Of a DNA stretch of 23,346 bases, positions 15,119-21,996 are shown one piece after another. Origin of the DNA: CAZXIY01 sp964640935 (GTDB taxonomy: Archaea; Thermoplasmatota; Thermoplasmata; Methanomassiliicoccales; Methanomethylophilaceae); NCBI GenBank assembly GCA_964640935.1, contig CAZXIY010000014.1, positions 1 through 23,346 of the forward strand, in the 5' to 3' direction. How positions within the stretch are numbered: the stretch's first letter is position 1; every line of letters starts with the position of its first letter. The notes beneath the pieces were generated by a model. It ran no database searches, had not been told where the DNA came from, and worked only from the letters and a program-made list of their open reading frames with translations. The translations under genes and the position numbers were made by a program.

Positions 15119-15442
15119 ATGGACTACGACATAAAGAGAGGCTGTTACAAGAATGTGGAAGGCGAGGCCCTTCCGAGTTTGATGAAAGCGGTATTCGGCA
15201 ACGTCAGGACCGAGAAGGACGGTTTCGTCTCCGAGTACGGCGTGATGTCCCGCATATGCGTGAACATCGTTTCGAAGGACAAGATGACGATCGTCACGGA
15301 GACCGGCAAAGAAGGACTCAGCGACGACAAGATCCTGGACAGCAAGAGGAAACTGAACGAATTCGCGGAGAAGGCCACTGGTTTCGATGCGAAGGCACGT
15401 ATGAAGAGAGCCCAGCAGAAGGCCAAGAAAGGCGAGCTCTGA
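15119..15442 (+). CDS. Small conserved archaeal protein, DUF5611-like
   Basis: This 107-residue soluble protein has no motif that reveals a reaction. It begins MDYDIKRGCYKNVEG, has an alternating hydrophobic stretch suggestive of beta strands (SRICVNIVSKDKMTIVTET) and ends in a long charged helix rich in lysine, alanine and glutamine. The pattern reminds me of the archaeal family DUF5611, with moderate confidence. The ATG at 15119 lies five bases after the RaSEA stop, so the longer in-frame reading that overlaps RaSEA is not used. Co-transcription with RaSEA makes a link to tRNA or RNA handling possible, and the basic tail would suit RNA binding, but this is inference. A strong terminator follows. 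Confidence 0.7.
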   Translation: MDYDIKRGCYKNVEGEALPSLMKAVFGNVRTEKDGFVSEYGVMSRICVNIVSKDKMTIVTETGKEGLSDDKILDSKRKLNEFAEKATGFDAKARMKRAQQKAKKGEL

Positions 15443-15452
15443 AATTTCTTCC

Positions 15453-15492
15453 GCCCTCCTTCTTCCCTATAAGGGGGAGGGCAGTAACTTTT
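15453..15492 (+). terminator. Nested hairpin terminator before the ribosomal operon
   Basis: GCCCTCC at 15453-15459 pairs with GGAGGGC at 15476-15482. Inside it CCCT at 15465-15468 pairs with AGGG at 15472-15475, stacking directly on the outer stem with a 5-base bulge on one side. A CTTTTA tract follows at 15488-15493. The T-tract is also the start of the next TATA element. Confidence 0.75.
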
Positions 15493-15498
15493 ATATAT
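15490..15498 (+). promoter_or_regulatory. TATA box for the ribosomal protein operon
   Basis: TTTATATAT matches the archaeal TATA consensus and predicts transcription from about 15520. This gives a leader of roughly 170 bases before L3, unusually long beside the near-leaderless genes elsewhere in the window. A weaker TTAAAT at 15638-15643 could be a second, closer promoter. Confidence 0.55.
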
Positions 15499-15653
15499 GG
15501 GATTTCGCTACCATCTTTTTAGATTAACACGCTAGATGTTCGACCAGACACATCGGGCAATGCGAAAGCAACCCATGTTCAGTCTCATCCGATTCTTATC
15601 GAGATGTGGACGCGGTGTCACGGTCGAGGATTGAGACGTTAAATCGACTAAGA

Positions 15654-15680
15654 TGCGAGATTAGCGAAGATACTCTCGCA
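15654..15680 (+). promoter_or_regulatory. Hairpin in the leader just before the L3 ribosome binding site
   Basis: TGCGAGA at 15654-15660 pairs perfectly with TCTCGCA at 15674-15680 across a 13-base loop. The 3' arm touches the AGGATG that probably serves as ribosome binding site for L3, whose ATG is at 15692. The rest of the leader (15520-15653) holds only shorter complementary pairs, such as GTCGA 15623-15627 with TCGAC 15644-15648. A translational control element is plausible but not proven. Confidence 0.45.
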
Positions 15681-15691
15681 GGATGTGAAAT

Positions 15692-16690
15692 ATGCCACAA
15701 AGGAGACGTCCACAAAGGGGATCACGTGCGTACGGGCCTAGAAAGAGAGCTCAGTCGCAGACACCCCGCCTGGATTCGTGGCCCGATATCAACGGGGCAC
15801 CGAAGATCCAGGGATTTGCCGGCTACAAGGCCGGTATGACGCACGCTTTCATAGTCGACAAGCGTGCGAAGAGCACAACATCTGGTATGGAACTTCAGGT
15901 GCCCGTAACGGTCATCGAAGTACCTCCAATGAAAGTAGCCGCTGTCAGGTTCTATGAGAACACGATCTACGGCCTCAAGACCGCCGGCGAAGTATGGGCA
16001 CAGGATCTCGATCCCCTGCTCAACAAACGCCTCAACGTCCCGAAGGCCCACGACGAGTCATCGTTCGCGAAGTATGACGGCGTAGACATCGAAGATGTCC
16101 GCGTCATCGCATACACGCAGCCCAAGATGGTCAAGGGAGTGCCGAAGAAGGTCCCCGACGTCATGGAGCTCAGGATCGGCGGCGGAAGCATCGACGAGAG
16201 GGTCGCATACGCGAAAGGGCTTCTCGGCAAAGATGTCGCTGTGAGCGACTTCGCTGCTGAGGGCAACTTCATAGATGTCATAGCTGTCACGAAAGGAAAA
16301 GGATTCCAGGGTGTTACCAAGCGTTGGGGTGTCAAGCTCCTGTCGCACAAGAACAGCAAGCACCGCCGTGGGATCGCCAACCTCGGACCTAAGAGACCGG
16401 GATACGTCAGAAGCACTGTTCCTGCCTCCGGACAGATGGGTTACCATCAGAGGACCGAGTTCAACAAGCAGCTCATGAAGATCGGAACAGAGGGATCGGA
16501 GATCACCCCCAAGGGTGGATTCCTCTACTACGGCGATGTCGTGAACACATACGTCCTCGTACACGGATCGGTCCCCGGGCCGACCAAGAGGCTCGTAAGG
16601 CTCAGAGACCCGTCAAGAGCGCCCAAGGGTGCCAAGAACGAGGCGGCAGACATCACATACATCTCCACAGCTTCTAAACAGGGGGCATAA
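15692..16690 (+). CDS. rpl3: Large-subunit ribosomal protein L3 (uL3)
   Basis: L3 is an early-assembling protein of the large subunit that reaches toward the peptidyl transferase centre. The 332-residue length and the start MPQRRRPQRGSRAYGPRKRA are typical of archaeal L3, which is longer than the bacterial form. The most conserved block is visible as VTKGKGFQGVTKRWG followed by KHRRGIANLGPKRPGYV and the VPASGQMGYHQRTEFNK stretch containing the conserved glycine-glutamine. It is the first gene of the S10-type operon, preceded by a long leader with a hairpin at its ribosome binding site, and L4 follows after four bases. Confidence 0.96.
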   Translation: MPQRRRPQRGSRAYGPRKRAQSQTPRLDSWPDINGAPKIQGFAGYKAGMTHAFIVDKRAKSTTSGMELQVPVTVIEVPPMKVAAVRFYENTIYGLKTAGEVWAQDLDPLLNKRLNVPKAHDESSFAKYDGVDIEDVRVIAYTQPKMVKGVPKKVPDVMELRIGGGSIDERVAYAKGLLGKDVAVSDFAAEGNFIDVIAVTKGKGFQGVTKRWGVKLLSHKNSKHRRGIANLGPKRPGYVRSTVPASGQMGYHQRTEFNKQLMKIGTEGSEITPKGGFLYYGDVVNTYVLVHGSVPGPTKRLVRLRDPSRAPKGAKNEAADITYISTASKQGA

Positions 16691-16694
16691 GTAG

Positions 16695-17465
16695 ATGGCA
16701 CAGACAAATGTCTATTCAGTGAAGGGAGAGGTCGCCGGTAAGGTCGACGTCCCTGCAGCTTTCAGCACCCCGTACAGGCCCGACATAATCAAGAGAGCGG
16801 TCCTCGCGGCGGCAGCCAACGGAAGGCAGCCGTACGGTCCGGCAAAGATGGCCGGTATGAGGCACTCCGTCAAGACATGGGGAAAAGGCCGCGGTACCGC
16901 ACGTGTACAGCGTATACACGCGGGAAGCAAGGCAACAGAGTCCCCTAACAACGTGTCGGGACGCAGAGCACACCCGCCAGTTCCGGAAAGGATCTGGACT
17001 TTGAAGGTCAACAAGAAAGAGCGTATCATTGCACGCAAATCCGCACTCGCCGCAACCGGAAGCGCAGATGTCGTGAAATCACGCGGACACCAGTTCGATG
17101 ACAATGTCACATTCCCTGTCGTCGTCGACGACGCCGTTCAGGATGTCGCCGTTACATCAGAGATATATGATATGTTAGAGAAGATCGGACTCGGCTACGA
17201 TGTCGACCGTGCGAAAGAAGGAACGAAGATCCGTGCAGGAAGGGGAAAGATGAGGAACAGAAAATACCGCACACCGGTATCGATATTGCTCGTCGTCTCC
17301 GAGAAGGACACACCCGTATTCAAGGGTGCGAACAACCTGCCCGGTGTCGATGTCGAGCTCGTCAACGAACTCAACGCATCGATCCTTGCACCCGGCGGCG
17401 ACGCCGGAAGGCTTACGGTCTACACCAAATCGGCAATCGCGAAGATAGGAGAGTGGACAGAATGA
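16695..17465 (+). CDS. rpl4: Large-subunit ribosomal protein L4 (uL4)
   Basis: L4 lines the polypeptide exit tunnel of the large subunit. The 256-residue product has the archaeal/eukaryotic L4 pattern: VLAAAANGRQPYGPAKMAGMRHSV, then the tunnel-facing loop WGKGRGTARVQRI and the RRAHPP motif, ending in the globular domain with VSILLVVSEKD and GVDVELVNELN. The ATG comes four bases after the L3 stop with only a weak ribosome binding site, so translation probably depends on ribosomes finishing L3. Its own stop overlaps the L23 start in an ATGA. In bacteria L4 represses its own operon; whether that holds here is unknown. Confidence 0.95.
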   Translation: MAQTNVYSVKGEVAGKVDVPAAFSTPYRPDIIKRAVLAAAANGRQPYGPAKMAGMRHSVKTWGKGRGTARVQRIHAGSKATESPNNVSGRRAHPPVPERIWTLKVNKKERIIARKSALAATGSADVVKSRGHQFDDNVTFPVVVDDAVQDVAVTSEIYDMLEKIGLGYDVDRAKEGTKIRAGRGKMRNRKYRTPVSILLVVSEKDTPVFKGANNLPGVDVELVNELNASILAPGGDAGRLTVYTKSAIAKIGEWTE

Positions 17466-17743
17466 AGCAGAATGATGTGCTCATCAGACCGTTCGTCACT
17501 GAGAAAGCGATGAACCACCTCGGCGGAACACCCACTCAGAAGTTCAAAGACGGGAACAAGATAGAGTTCCTCGTCCACAGAGATGCGGACAAGGCCCTTA
17601 TCAAGGTCGTCTTCGAAGAGCGCTTCGAAGTGAAGGTCGACAAGGTCTGGACCAGGATCCAGAAAGACGGAAAGCATGCGATCATCAAGCTCTCTGAAGG
17701 CTACTCGGCTGAGGATGTCGGAATGAGAGTAGGGGTATTCTGA
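17462..17743 (+). CDS. rpl23: Large-subunit ribosomal protein L23 (uL23)
   Basis: L23 sits at the tunnel exit and is a docking point for the signal recognition particle. The 93-residue product has the family's start, VLIRPFVTEKAMN, and the core NKIEFLVHRDADKALIKVVFEERFEVKVDKV. The C-terminus KDGKHAIIKLSEGYSAEDVGMR is the usual end of archaeal L23. I use ATG 17462, overlapping the L4 stop by four bases, rather than the GTG nine bases before it, which would add only three residues. Confidence 0.94.
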   Translation: MKQNDVLIRPFVTEKAMNHLGGTPTQKFKDGNKIEFLVHRDADKALIKVVFEERFEVKVDKVWTRIQKDGKHAIIKLSEGYSAEDVGMRVGVF

Positions 17744-17757
17744 ATAGGTGAGTGAAC

Positions 17758-18453
17758 ATGGCAAAAAGATTGAGAACGCAGAGGAGAGGCAGCGGAGGAT
17801 CACAGTATCGTTCGCCCAGCCACAGACATGTGGATGATGTCAAACTCCCCAGCATATCCAAAGGGGTCGGAACGGTTACCGATCTCATTCACGCGCCCGG
17901 AAGGACATCGCCGCTCGCAGTCATCGACTACGGCAACGCGATGGACTATCAGATCGCAGCAGAGGGCATGAAGGTCGGACAGAAGGTCACGGTCGGACCG
18001 GGCACAATGACGCCCGGCAACATCATGCAGCTTTCGGCGATCTCGGAAGGTACCCAGGTACACAACATCGAGCTCAAACCCGGCGACGGGGGCAAGTTCG
18101 TGAAAGTGGCAGGAACATCGGGAACAATAGTCAGCAGGGGATCGGTCGTCGTCGTTCTGATGCCGTCCGGCGTCCTGAAAGAGTTCAACCCCAACTGCCG
18201 CGCGGTAGTAGGTACCGTTGCAGGTAACGGAAGAGCGGACAAGCCGTTCGCGAAATCCGGTAAGAGATATCACGCGTGCCACACTGTAGCTCACAAGTAC
18301 TTACATGTGAAAGGTGTCGCGATGAATGCAGTCAACCACCCCCATGGTGGAGGCGGACACCCCCACATCGGAGGACCGAGCACCAAGAGCCGCAACGCGT
18401 GGCCTGGTCAGAAGGTAGGTCGTCTCTCGCCTAAGAAGAAAGAGAAGAAGTGA
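17758..18453 (+). CDS. rpl2: Large-subunit ribosomal protein L2 (uL2)
   Basis: L2 is a core protein near the peptidyl transferase centre and supports subunit association. The 231-residue length is that of archaeal L2, shorter than bacterial. The start MAKRLRTQRRGSGGSQYRSP, the central VAGTSGTIVSRGSVVVVLMPSG and the C-terminal GVAMNAVNHPHGGGGHPH block, with the histidine essential for activity in the family, are all present. AGGTGA six bases before ATG 17758 decides this start over the GTG at 17752. Confidence 0.96.
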   Translation: MAKRLRTQRRGSGGSQYRSPSHRHVDDVKLPSISKGVGTVTDLIHAPGRTSPLAVIDYGNAMDYQIAAEGMKVGQKVTVGPGTMTPGNIMQLSAISEGTQVHNIELKPGDGGKFVKVAGTSGTIVSRGSVVVVLMPSGVLKEFNPNCRAVVGTVAGNGRADKPFAKSGKRYHACHTVAHKYLHVKGVAMNAVNHPHGGGGHPHIGGPSTKSRNAWPGQKVGRLSPKKKEKK

Positions 18454-18458
18454 TTCAC

Positions 18459-18926
18459 ATGGGAAAATCAAAGATAGTAGGTTCGGCAAAAGCCTCCAGG
18501 AGAAAATCCAGGAAGAAGGCAAGTCTGATCCAGGCAAGGAGGAAGAAGGAGTTCCTTTACCGCGGGTACACCATGGAAGAGCTTCTCGCAATGCCCTTCG
18601 ACGAGGTATTGGGACTTATGCCCTCCAGGTCTAGGAGAACGTTCATGCGCGGATTGAACTACGAGCAGCAGCTCCTGTTCGACAACCTCAAGGCTGCCGA
18701 AGAAGGCGCACCGGTCAGGACACACCGCAGGGATGTCCCGGTCGTTCCGCAGTTCGTAGGGAAGACCGTCAGCATTTACGACGGGAAAGAATTCAAGGAC
18801 GTCGAGATCAAGCCCGAGATGATCGGACACTTCATTGGTGAATTCGTCATCAACAGGAAGATGCCTGTGCACTCCGGACCCGGAGTCGGTGCTACGAGAT
18901 CCTCGAAGTTCATGCCGCTGAAGTGA
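18459..18926 (+). CDS. rps19: Small-subunit ribosomal protein S19 (uS19)
   Basis: S19 lies in the head of the small subunit near the decoding A site. The 155-residue product has the archaeal form: a basic N-terminal extension (KASRRKSRKKASLIQARRKK), the YRGYTMEELLAMPFDEV segment, the RGL block, and the conserved core THRRDVPVVPQFVGKTVSIYDGKEF followed by EMIGHFIGEFVINRK and a KFMPLK end. I start it at ATG 18459, just after the L2 stop. A GTG nine bases earlier is also open and would overlap that stop. Confidence 0.95.
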   Translation: MGKSKIVGSAKASRRKSRKKASLIQARRKKEFLYRGYTMEELLAMPFDEVLGLMPSRSRRTFMRGLNYEQQLLFDNLKAAEEGAPVRTHRRDVPVVPQFVGKTVSIYDGKEFKDVEIKPEMIGHFIGEFVINRKMPVHSGPGVGATRSSKFMPLK

Positions 18927-18937
18927 GGTGTTTGTGG

Positions 18938-19384
18938 ATGAAAGGATATACAGCAGAATCAGACCCAGACACGTCCGCTAAAGCGATCGGCAAAGAGATG
19001 CCGATCTCACCCAAGTTCACCCGCGAGGTATGCGGGCTGATACGCGGGATGAAGGTAGAGACCGCAGTGAAGACGCTCGAAGACATCATCGACCTGAAGA
19101 AGGCCGTCCCGCTCAAGAGATACAACAAACGTGTCTCGCACAAGCAGGGAACAGGTCCCGGAAGGTACCCCACGAAGGCCGCAGCAGCGGTCCTCGGCGT
19201 GGTCAAGAGCGCATCTTCCAACGCTGAGTACAAAGGCCTCGACACCAGCAAAATGGTGATCAGGACGATCTCCGCAGCAAGGGGCAGGGTCACACCCGGC
19301 CACATGCAGAGAGCGCACGGCAGAGCGACCCAGTGGAATCAGGAGACAGTCAACCTCGAGGTAATCATTGAGGAGGTAGAGTGA
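18938..19384 (+). CDS. rpl22: Large-subunit ribosomal protein L22 (uL22)
   Basis: L22 extends a loop into the exit tunnel, where it helps form the constriction. The 148 residues follow archaeal L22: MKGYTAESDPDTSAKAIGKEMPISPK, then EVCGLIRGMKVETAVKTLEDII, the tunnel-loop region YNKRVSHKQGTGPGRYPTKA, and the conserved RGRVTPGHMQRAHGRATQ near the end. GAGGTG seven bases before ATG 18938 decides the start; an upstream GTG in the same frame would add five residues unlike the family. The S3 gene follows, its ATG three bases after the stop. Confidence 0.94.
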   Translation: MKGYTAESDPDTSAKAIGKEMPISPKFTREVCGLIRGMKVETAVKTLEDIIDLKKAVPLKRYNKRVSHKQGTGPGRYPTKAAAAVLGVVKSASSNAEYKGLDTSKMVIRTISAARGRVTPGHMQRAHGRATQWNQETVNLEVIIEEVE

Positions 19385-19386
19385 AC

Positions 19387-20118
19387 ATGGCATCAGAAAG
19401 AAAATTCGTTGCCGAGAACATCCGCAGGGTTCTCCTCAAAGAGTATCTCATGAAAGAGGTCAGCCGTGCCGGATTCGGCGGGCTCGATGTCCAGAGGACC
19501 CCCATGGGAACACGTGTCGTCCTCGCGACGGAGCGCCCCGGTCTCGTCATCGGAAGGAAAGGTCAGACGATCAAGAATCTGACGATAGCAATAGAGGAGC
19601 AGTTCGGCTTCGAGAACCCCCAGATAGAGGTCCAGGAAGTCAGCAACCCAAGCCTTAACGCCCAGATCATGGCGGAAAAGCTCGCATTCTCTCTCGAGAG
19701 AGGCTGGCACTTCCGCAGGGCCGGACATTCGTCCGTCCGCAGGATCATGGACGCCGGAGCAAGGGGCTGCCACATAATAATCGCAGGCAAACTCACAGGC
19801 CAGAGGCACAGGACCGAGAAGTTCAAGGACGGATACATCAAGTTCTGCGGAGAACCTAAGGCCCTGTTCATGGACCACGGATACGCGGTCGCGAAACTGA
19901 AGATGGGAATCATCGGTGTAACGGTCGAGATCATGGCCCCTGACGCGAAATTGCCGGCGGACATAACGGTCATCGGCAAGACTGAGGCCGCAGCGGTCCT
20001 CCCGCAGTTGTTCGAAGAGACACCTGCAGCAGAGCCAGTCGCGGTAGCAGCAGCCGAGAAGCCGGCCGCACCGGTCGAGGAACAGAAGACAGACGATGTC
20101 AAAGAGGAGGGACAGTGA
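19387..20118 (+). CDS. rps3: Small-subunit ribosomal protein S3 (uS3)
   Basis: S3 is at the mRNA entry channel of the small subunit. The 243-residue product begins with the archaeal S3 start (ERKFVAENIRRVLLKEYL) and contains a type-2 KH RNA-binding domain, with PGLVIGRKGQTIKNLT placing the GxxG loop at 56-59. The C-terminal S3 domain includes HFRRAGHSSVRRIMDAGARG and KFCGEPKALFMDHGYAVAKLKMG. Residues 210-243 form a low-complexity tail of alanine, proline, valine and glutamate, probably disordered and variable between species. AGGAGGT nine bases upstream supports this ATG. L29 starts on the last base of the stop. Confidence 0.95.
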   Translation: MASERKFVAENIRRVLLKEYLMKEVSRAGFGGLDVQRTPMGTRVVLATERPGLVIGRKGQTIKNLTIAIEEQFGFENPQIEVQEVSNPSLNAQIMAEKLAFSLERGWHFRRAGHSSVRRIMDAGARGCHIIIAGKLTGQRHRTEKFKDGYIKFCGEPKALFMDHGYAVAKLKMGIIGVTVEIMAPDAKLPADITVIGKTEAAAVLPQLFEETPAAEPVAVAAAEKPAAPVEEQKTDDVKEEGQ

Positions 20119-20318
20119 TGTCGCTCAGGATTTCCGAGATCAGGGACATGAGTGCAGACGAGCGCAACGAGAAGCTCAGGGAGCTTCGCAATGAGCTCAT
20201 GCACGAGAGAGGCGTTTCTGCCATGGGCGGAGCACCGGCCAACCCCGGCGCCATCCGCTCGCTCAGGACGGAGATCGCACGCATCCTGACCGTCCAGAAG
20301 GAGGAGGAAGAACTCTGA
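20118..20318 (+). CDS. rpl29: Large-subunit ribosomal protein L29 (uL29)
   Basis: L29 is a small two-helix protein at the tunnel exit next to L23. The 66 residues read as the usual helical hairpin: MSLRISEIRDMSADERNEKL, then LRELRNELMHERG and, after a short glycine and proline-rich turn, AIRSLRTEIARILTVQKEE. Its start overlaps the S3 stop by one base, with GAGGAGGGA upstream, and its stop overlaps the next start by one base, so translation is tightly coupled. Confidence 0.93.
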   Translation: MSLRISEIRDMSADERNEKLRELRNELMHERGVSAMGGAPANPGAIRSLRTEIARILTVQKEEEEL

Positions 20319-20617
20319 TGGCGGAAATTTGCCCCGTATGTGGATTACCGAAGGAGCTGTGCATGTGCGAGGAGATCGCACGCGAGCAGCAGTCCGTCAG
20401 GATCTCTGTCGACAGTCGCAGGTACGGAAAGGTCGTAACGGTGATCGATGGGATCGATGAGAATGACATCGACATCAACGACCTCGCAAAGCAACTGAAG
20501 AACAAATGCGCCGCCGGAGGCACAAGCAAAGACGGCCGCATAGAGCTCCAGGGCGATCACAAGAAAAAAGTGAAACTCGTTCTGGAAGAGATGGGCTTCA
20601 AGACGGAAGTAAGGTAA
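20318..20617 (+). CDS. Translation initiation factor aIF1 (SUI1 family)
   Basis: aIF1 binds the small subunit near the P site and enforces accurate start-codon choice. The 99-residue protein has the SUI1 fold with GKVVTVIDGIDENDIDINDLAKQLKNKC, then AAGGTSKDGRIELQGDHKKKVKLVLEEMGF, the signature of the family. In front is a short cysteine cluster, C5-x2-C8 and C15-x-C17 (CPVCGLPKELCMC), a likely zinc site seen in archaeal homologues. The gene lies between L29 and the RNase P subunit, its usual place in euryarchaeal S10/spc operons. Confidence 0.94.
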   Translation: MAEICPVCGLPKELCMCEEIAREQQSVRISVDSRRYGKVVTVIDGIDENDIDINDLAKQLKNKCAAGGTSKDGRIELQGDHKKKVKLVLEEMGFKTEVR

Positions 20618-20618
20618 G

Positions 20619-20876
20619 ATGAATATGCGTGATTTCATGAGAACAGAATTCATTGGATTGGACGTGGAAGTGCTGTCAGCACCATGCTACTCTGGGTTGT
20701 CCGGCGTAGTCGTCGACGAGACGAAGAACACGTTCACCATCGACTCGGCCGGAACTGAGAGAATGGTACCCAAACCAGGCAATGAGTTCAGATTCACATA
20801 TGAAGGCAATGAATTCGTCATAGAAGGAACAGAGATACAACACCGACCAGAGGACAGAATAAAAAAGGTTAGGTGA
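20619..20876 (+). CDS. rnp1: RNase P protein component 1 (Rpp29/Pop4)
   Basis: Rnp1 is the archaeal Rpp29 homologue, a protein of the ribonuclease P particle that removes 5' leaders from tRNA precursors. The 85-residue product is close to the archaeal length and shows the Sm-like barrel pattern: EFIGLDVEVLSAPCYSGLSGVVVDETKNTF, IDSAGTERMVPKPGNEFRF and FVIEGTEI, ending basic. Two start codons are six bases apart, at 20619 and 20625; AAGGTAAG is close to the first and better spaced for the second. The stop overlaps the ribosome binding site of S17. Placement after aIF1 is the normal archaeal order. Confidence 0.9.
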   Translation: MNMRDFMRTEFIGLDVEVLSAPCYSGLSGVVVDETKNTFTIDSAGTERMVPKPGNEFRFTYEGNEFVIEGTEIQHRPEDRIKKVR

Positions 20877-20881
20877 AACAA

Positions 20882-21214
20882 ATGACAGCAACAATCAAGA
20901 ATATTGGAATCAGCGTCAACCCTCCCAAGTCAGAGTGCAGCGACCCCAACTGCCCGTTCCACGGCAGCTTGTCGGTCAGAGGCCAGATCATCGACGGCAA
21001 GGTAACTTCCGTCAGGATGGACAGCACTGCGGTGGTTGAGCGCAACTATCTGAAATATCAGCAGAAATACGAAAGATACGAGAAAAGGACGAGCAAGTAC
21101 ATGGTGCATGCACCCGCTTGCTTCGAGCTCAAGGCCGGCGATGACGTGAGGATCATGGAATGCCGCCCCATCAGCAAGACCGTATCGTTCGTGGTAATCG
21201 AGAAGAGGGAGTAA
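20882..21214 (+). CDS. rps17: Small-subunit ribosomal protein S17 (uS17)
   Basis: S17 is a primary 16S rRNA-binding protein. The 110-residue product has the archaeal form with an N-terminal extension containing C19, C24 and H27 (SECSDPNCPFHGSL), followed by the barrel core RGQIIDGKVTSVRMDSTAVVER and KYQQKYERYEKRTSKYMVHAP, ending with GDDVRIMECRPISKTVSFVV. AGGTGA five bases before ATG 20882 decides the start over a GTG nine bases upstream. L14 follows with its ATG two bases after the stop. Confidence 0.95.
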   Translation: MTATIKNIGISVNPPKSECSDPNCPFHGSLSVRGQIIDGKVTSVRMDSTAVVERNYLKYQQKYERYEKRTSKYMVHAPACFELKAGDDVRIMECRPISKTVSFVVIEKRE

Positions 21215-21215
21215 G

Positions 21216-21614
21216 ATGAAGGGAATCGCCGGAACACAGACGAGGGGACTTCAGAACGGCTCCCAGATCGACGTGGTGGACAACACCGGAGCGAAAGTCA
21301 TCGAGATCATTACGGTACCCAGCTATCACAGCGTCGCAAGACGTGTGCCGAAGGCCGGTGTCGGCGACCTCGTCATCGCATCGGTCAAGAAAGGCACGCC
21401 GCAGATGAGAAGGCAGATCGTCTTCGCAGTCATCGTACGCCAGAAACGCCCGACCAGGCGCCCGGACGGCACGATGATCTACTTCGAGGACAACGCCGCC
21501 GTCATCACGACGGAGACGGGAGAGACCAAAGGTACCGACATAAAGGGACCTGTCGCCAGAGAGGCAGCCGAGAGGTGGCCCCGTATCGCAGCGACGGCCA
21601 ATGTCATAGTGTGA
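21216..21614 (+). CDS. rpl14: Large-subunit ribosomal protein L14 (uL14)
   Basis: L14 is at the subunit interface and is the site where the anti-association factor aIF6 binds. The 132-residue length is that of archaeal L14. Conserved blocks are GSQIDVVDNTGAKVIEIITV, then GVGDLVIASVKKGTPQMRRQ, IVRQKRPTRRPDGTMIYFEDNA and the end GPVAREAAERWPRIAATAN. GAGGGAG upstream of ATG 21216 is a good ribosome binding site. L24 follows after ten bases. Confidence 0.96.
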   Translation: MKGIAGTQTRGLQNGSQIDVVDNTGAKVIEIITVPSYHSVARRVPKAGVGDLVIASVKKGTPQMRRQIVFAVIVRQKRPTRRPDGTMIYFEDNAAVITTETGETKGTDIKGPVAREAAERWPRIAATANVIV

Positions 21615-21624
21615 GGTGTGAAGA

Positions 21625-21996
21625 ATGGTAAGCAGCAAAGCAAGAGTCCAGAGAAAGGCTCAGGCGAACGCGTCCGTTCACGAGAAGAGGAAGATGACCT
21701 CCGCCCACCTCAGCGACGACCTCCGCAAACAGTACGGCAAACGCACTGCGAAGGTCTGCAAAGGTGACACGGTAGTCGTAGTCCGCGGCAACGAGGACAT
21801 ACGCGGCACAGAGGGCAAGGTCCTCAGCGTCGTCACGAAAGAGGGACGCATAACCGTCGAGGGCATAACGATCAACCAGGCAGACGGAACAGCCGTCGCA
21901 CGCCACGTGCACGCATCCAACGTCGTCATAACGAAGCTCAACCTCGAGGACGCATGGAGAAAGGACGCTCTGTCGAAGAAGGGGGCTAAACAATGA
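21625..21996 (+). CDS. rpl24: Large-subunit ribosomal protein L24 (uL24)
   Basis: L24 starts large-subunit assembly and lies near the tunnel exit. The 123 residues show the archaeal N-terminus (SSKARVQRKAQANASVHEKRK, which helps bind 23S rRNA) and the KOW motif at about 46-66 (KGDTVVVVRGNEDIRGTEGKV), then VEGITINQADGTAVARHVHASNV. GAGGTG precedes the ATG. Its stop overlaps the S4e start by four bases. Confidence 0.95.
   Translation: MVSSKARVQRKAQANASVHEKRKMTSAHLSDDLRKQYGKRTAKVCKGDTVVVVRGNEDIRGTEGKVLSVVTKEGRITVEGITINQADGTAVARHVHASNVVITKLNLEDAWRKDALSKKGAKQ

Noticed and set aside
15575..15634. A 19-codon ORF in the ribosomal operon leader (begins MFSLIRFLSR), possibly a leader peptide
   Set aside because: It has no ribosome binding site, and short ORFs of this size arise by chance.
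20318..20876. aIF1 and RNase P subunit genes inside the ribosomal protein operon
   Set aside because: This arrangement is normal for euryarchaeal S10/spc operons and is not a novelty.
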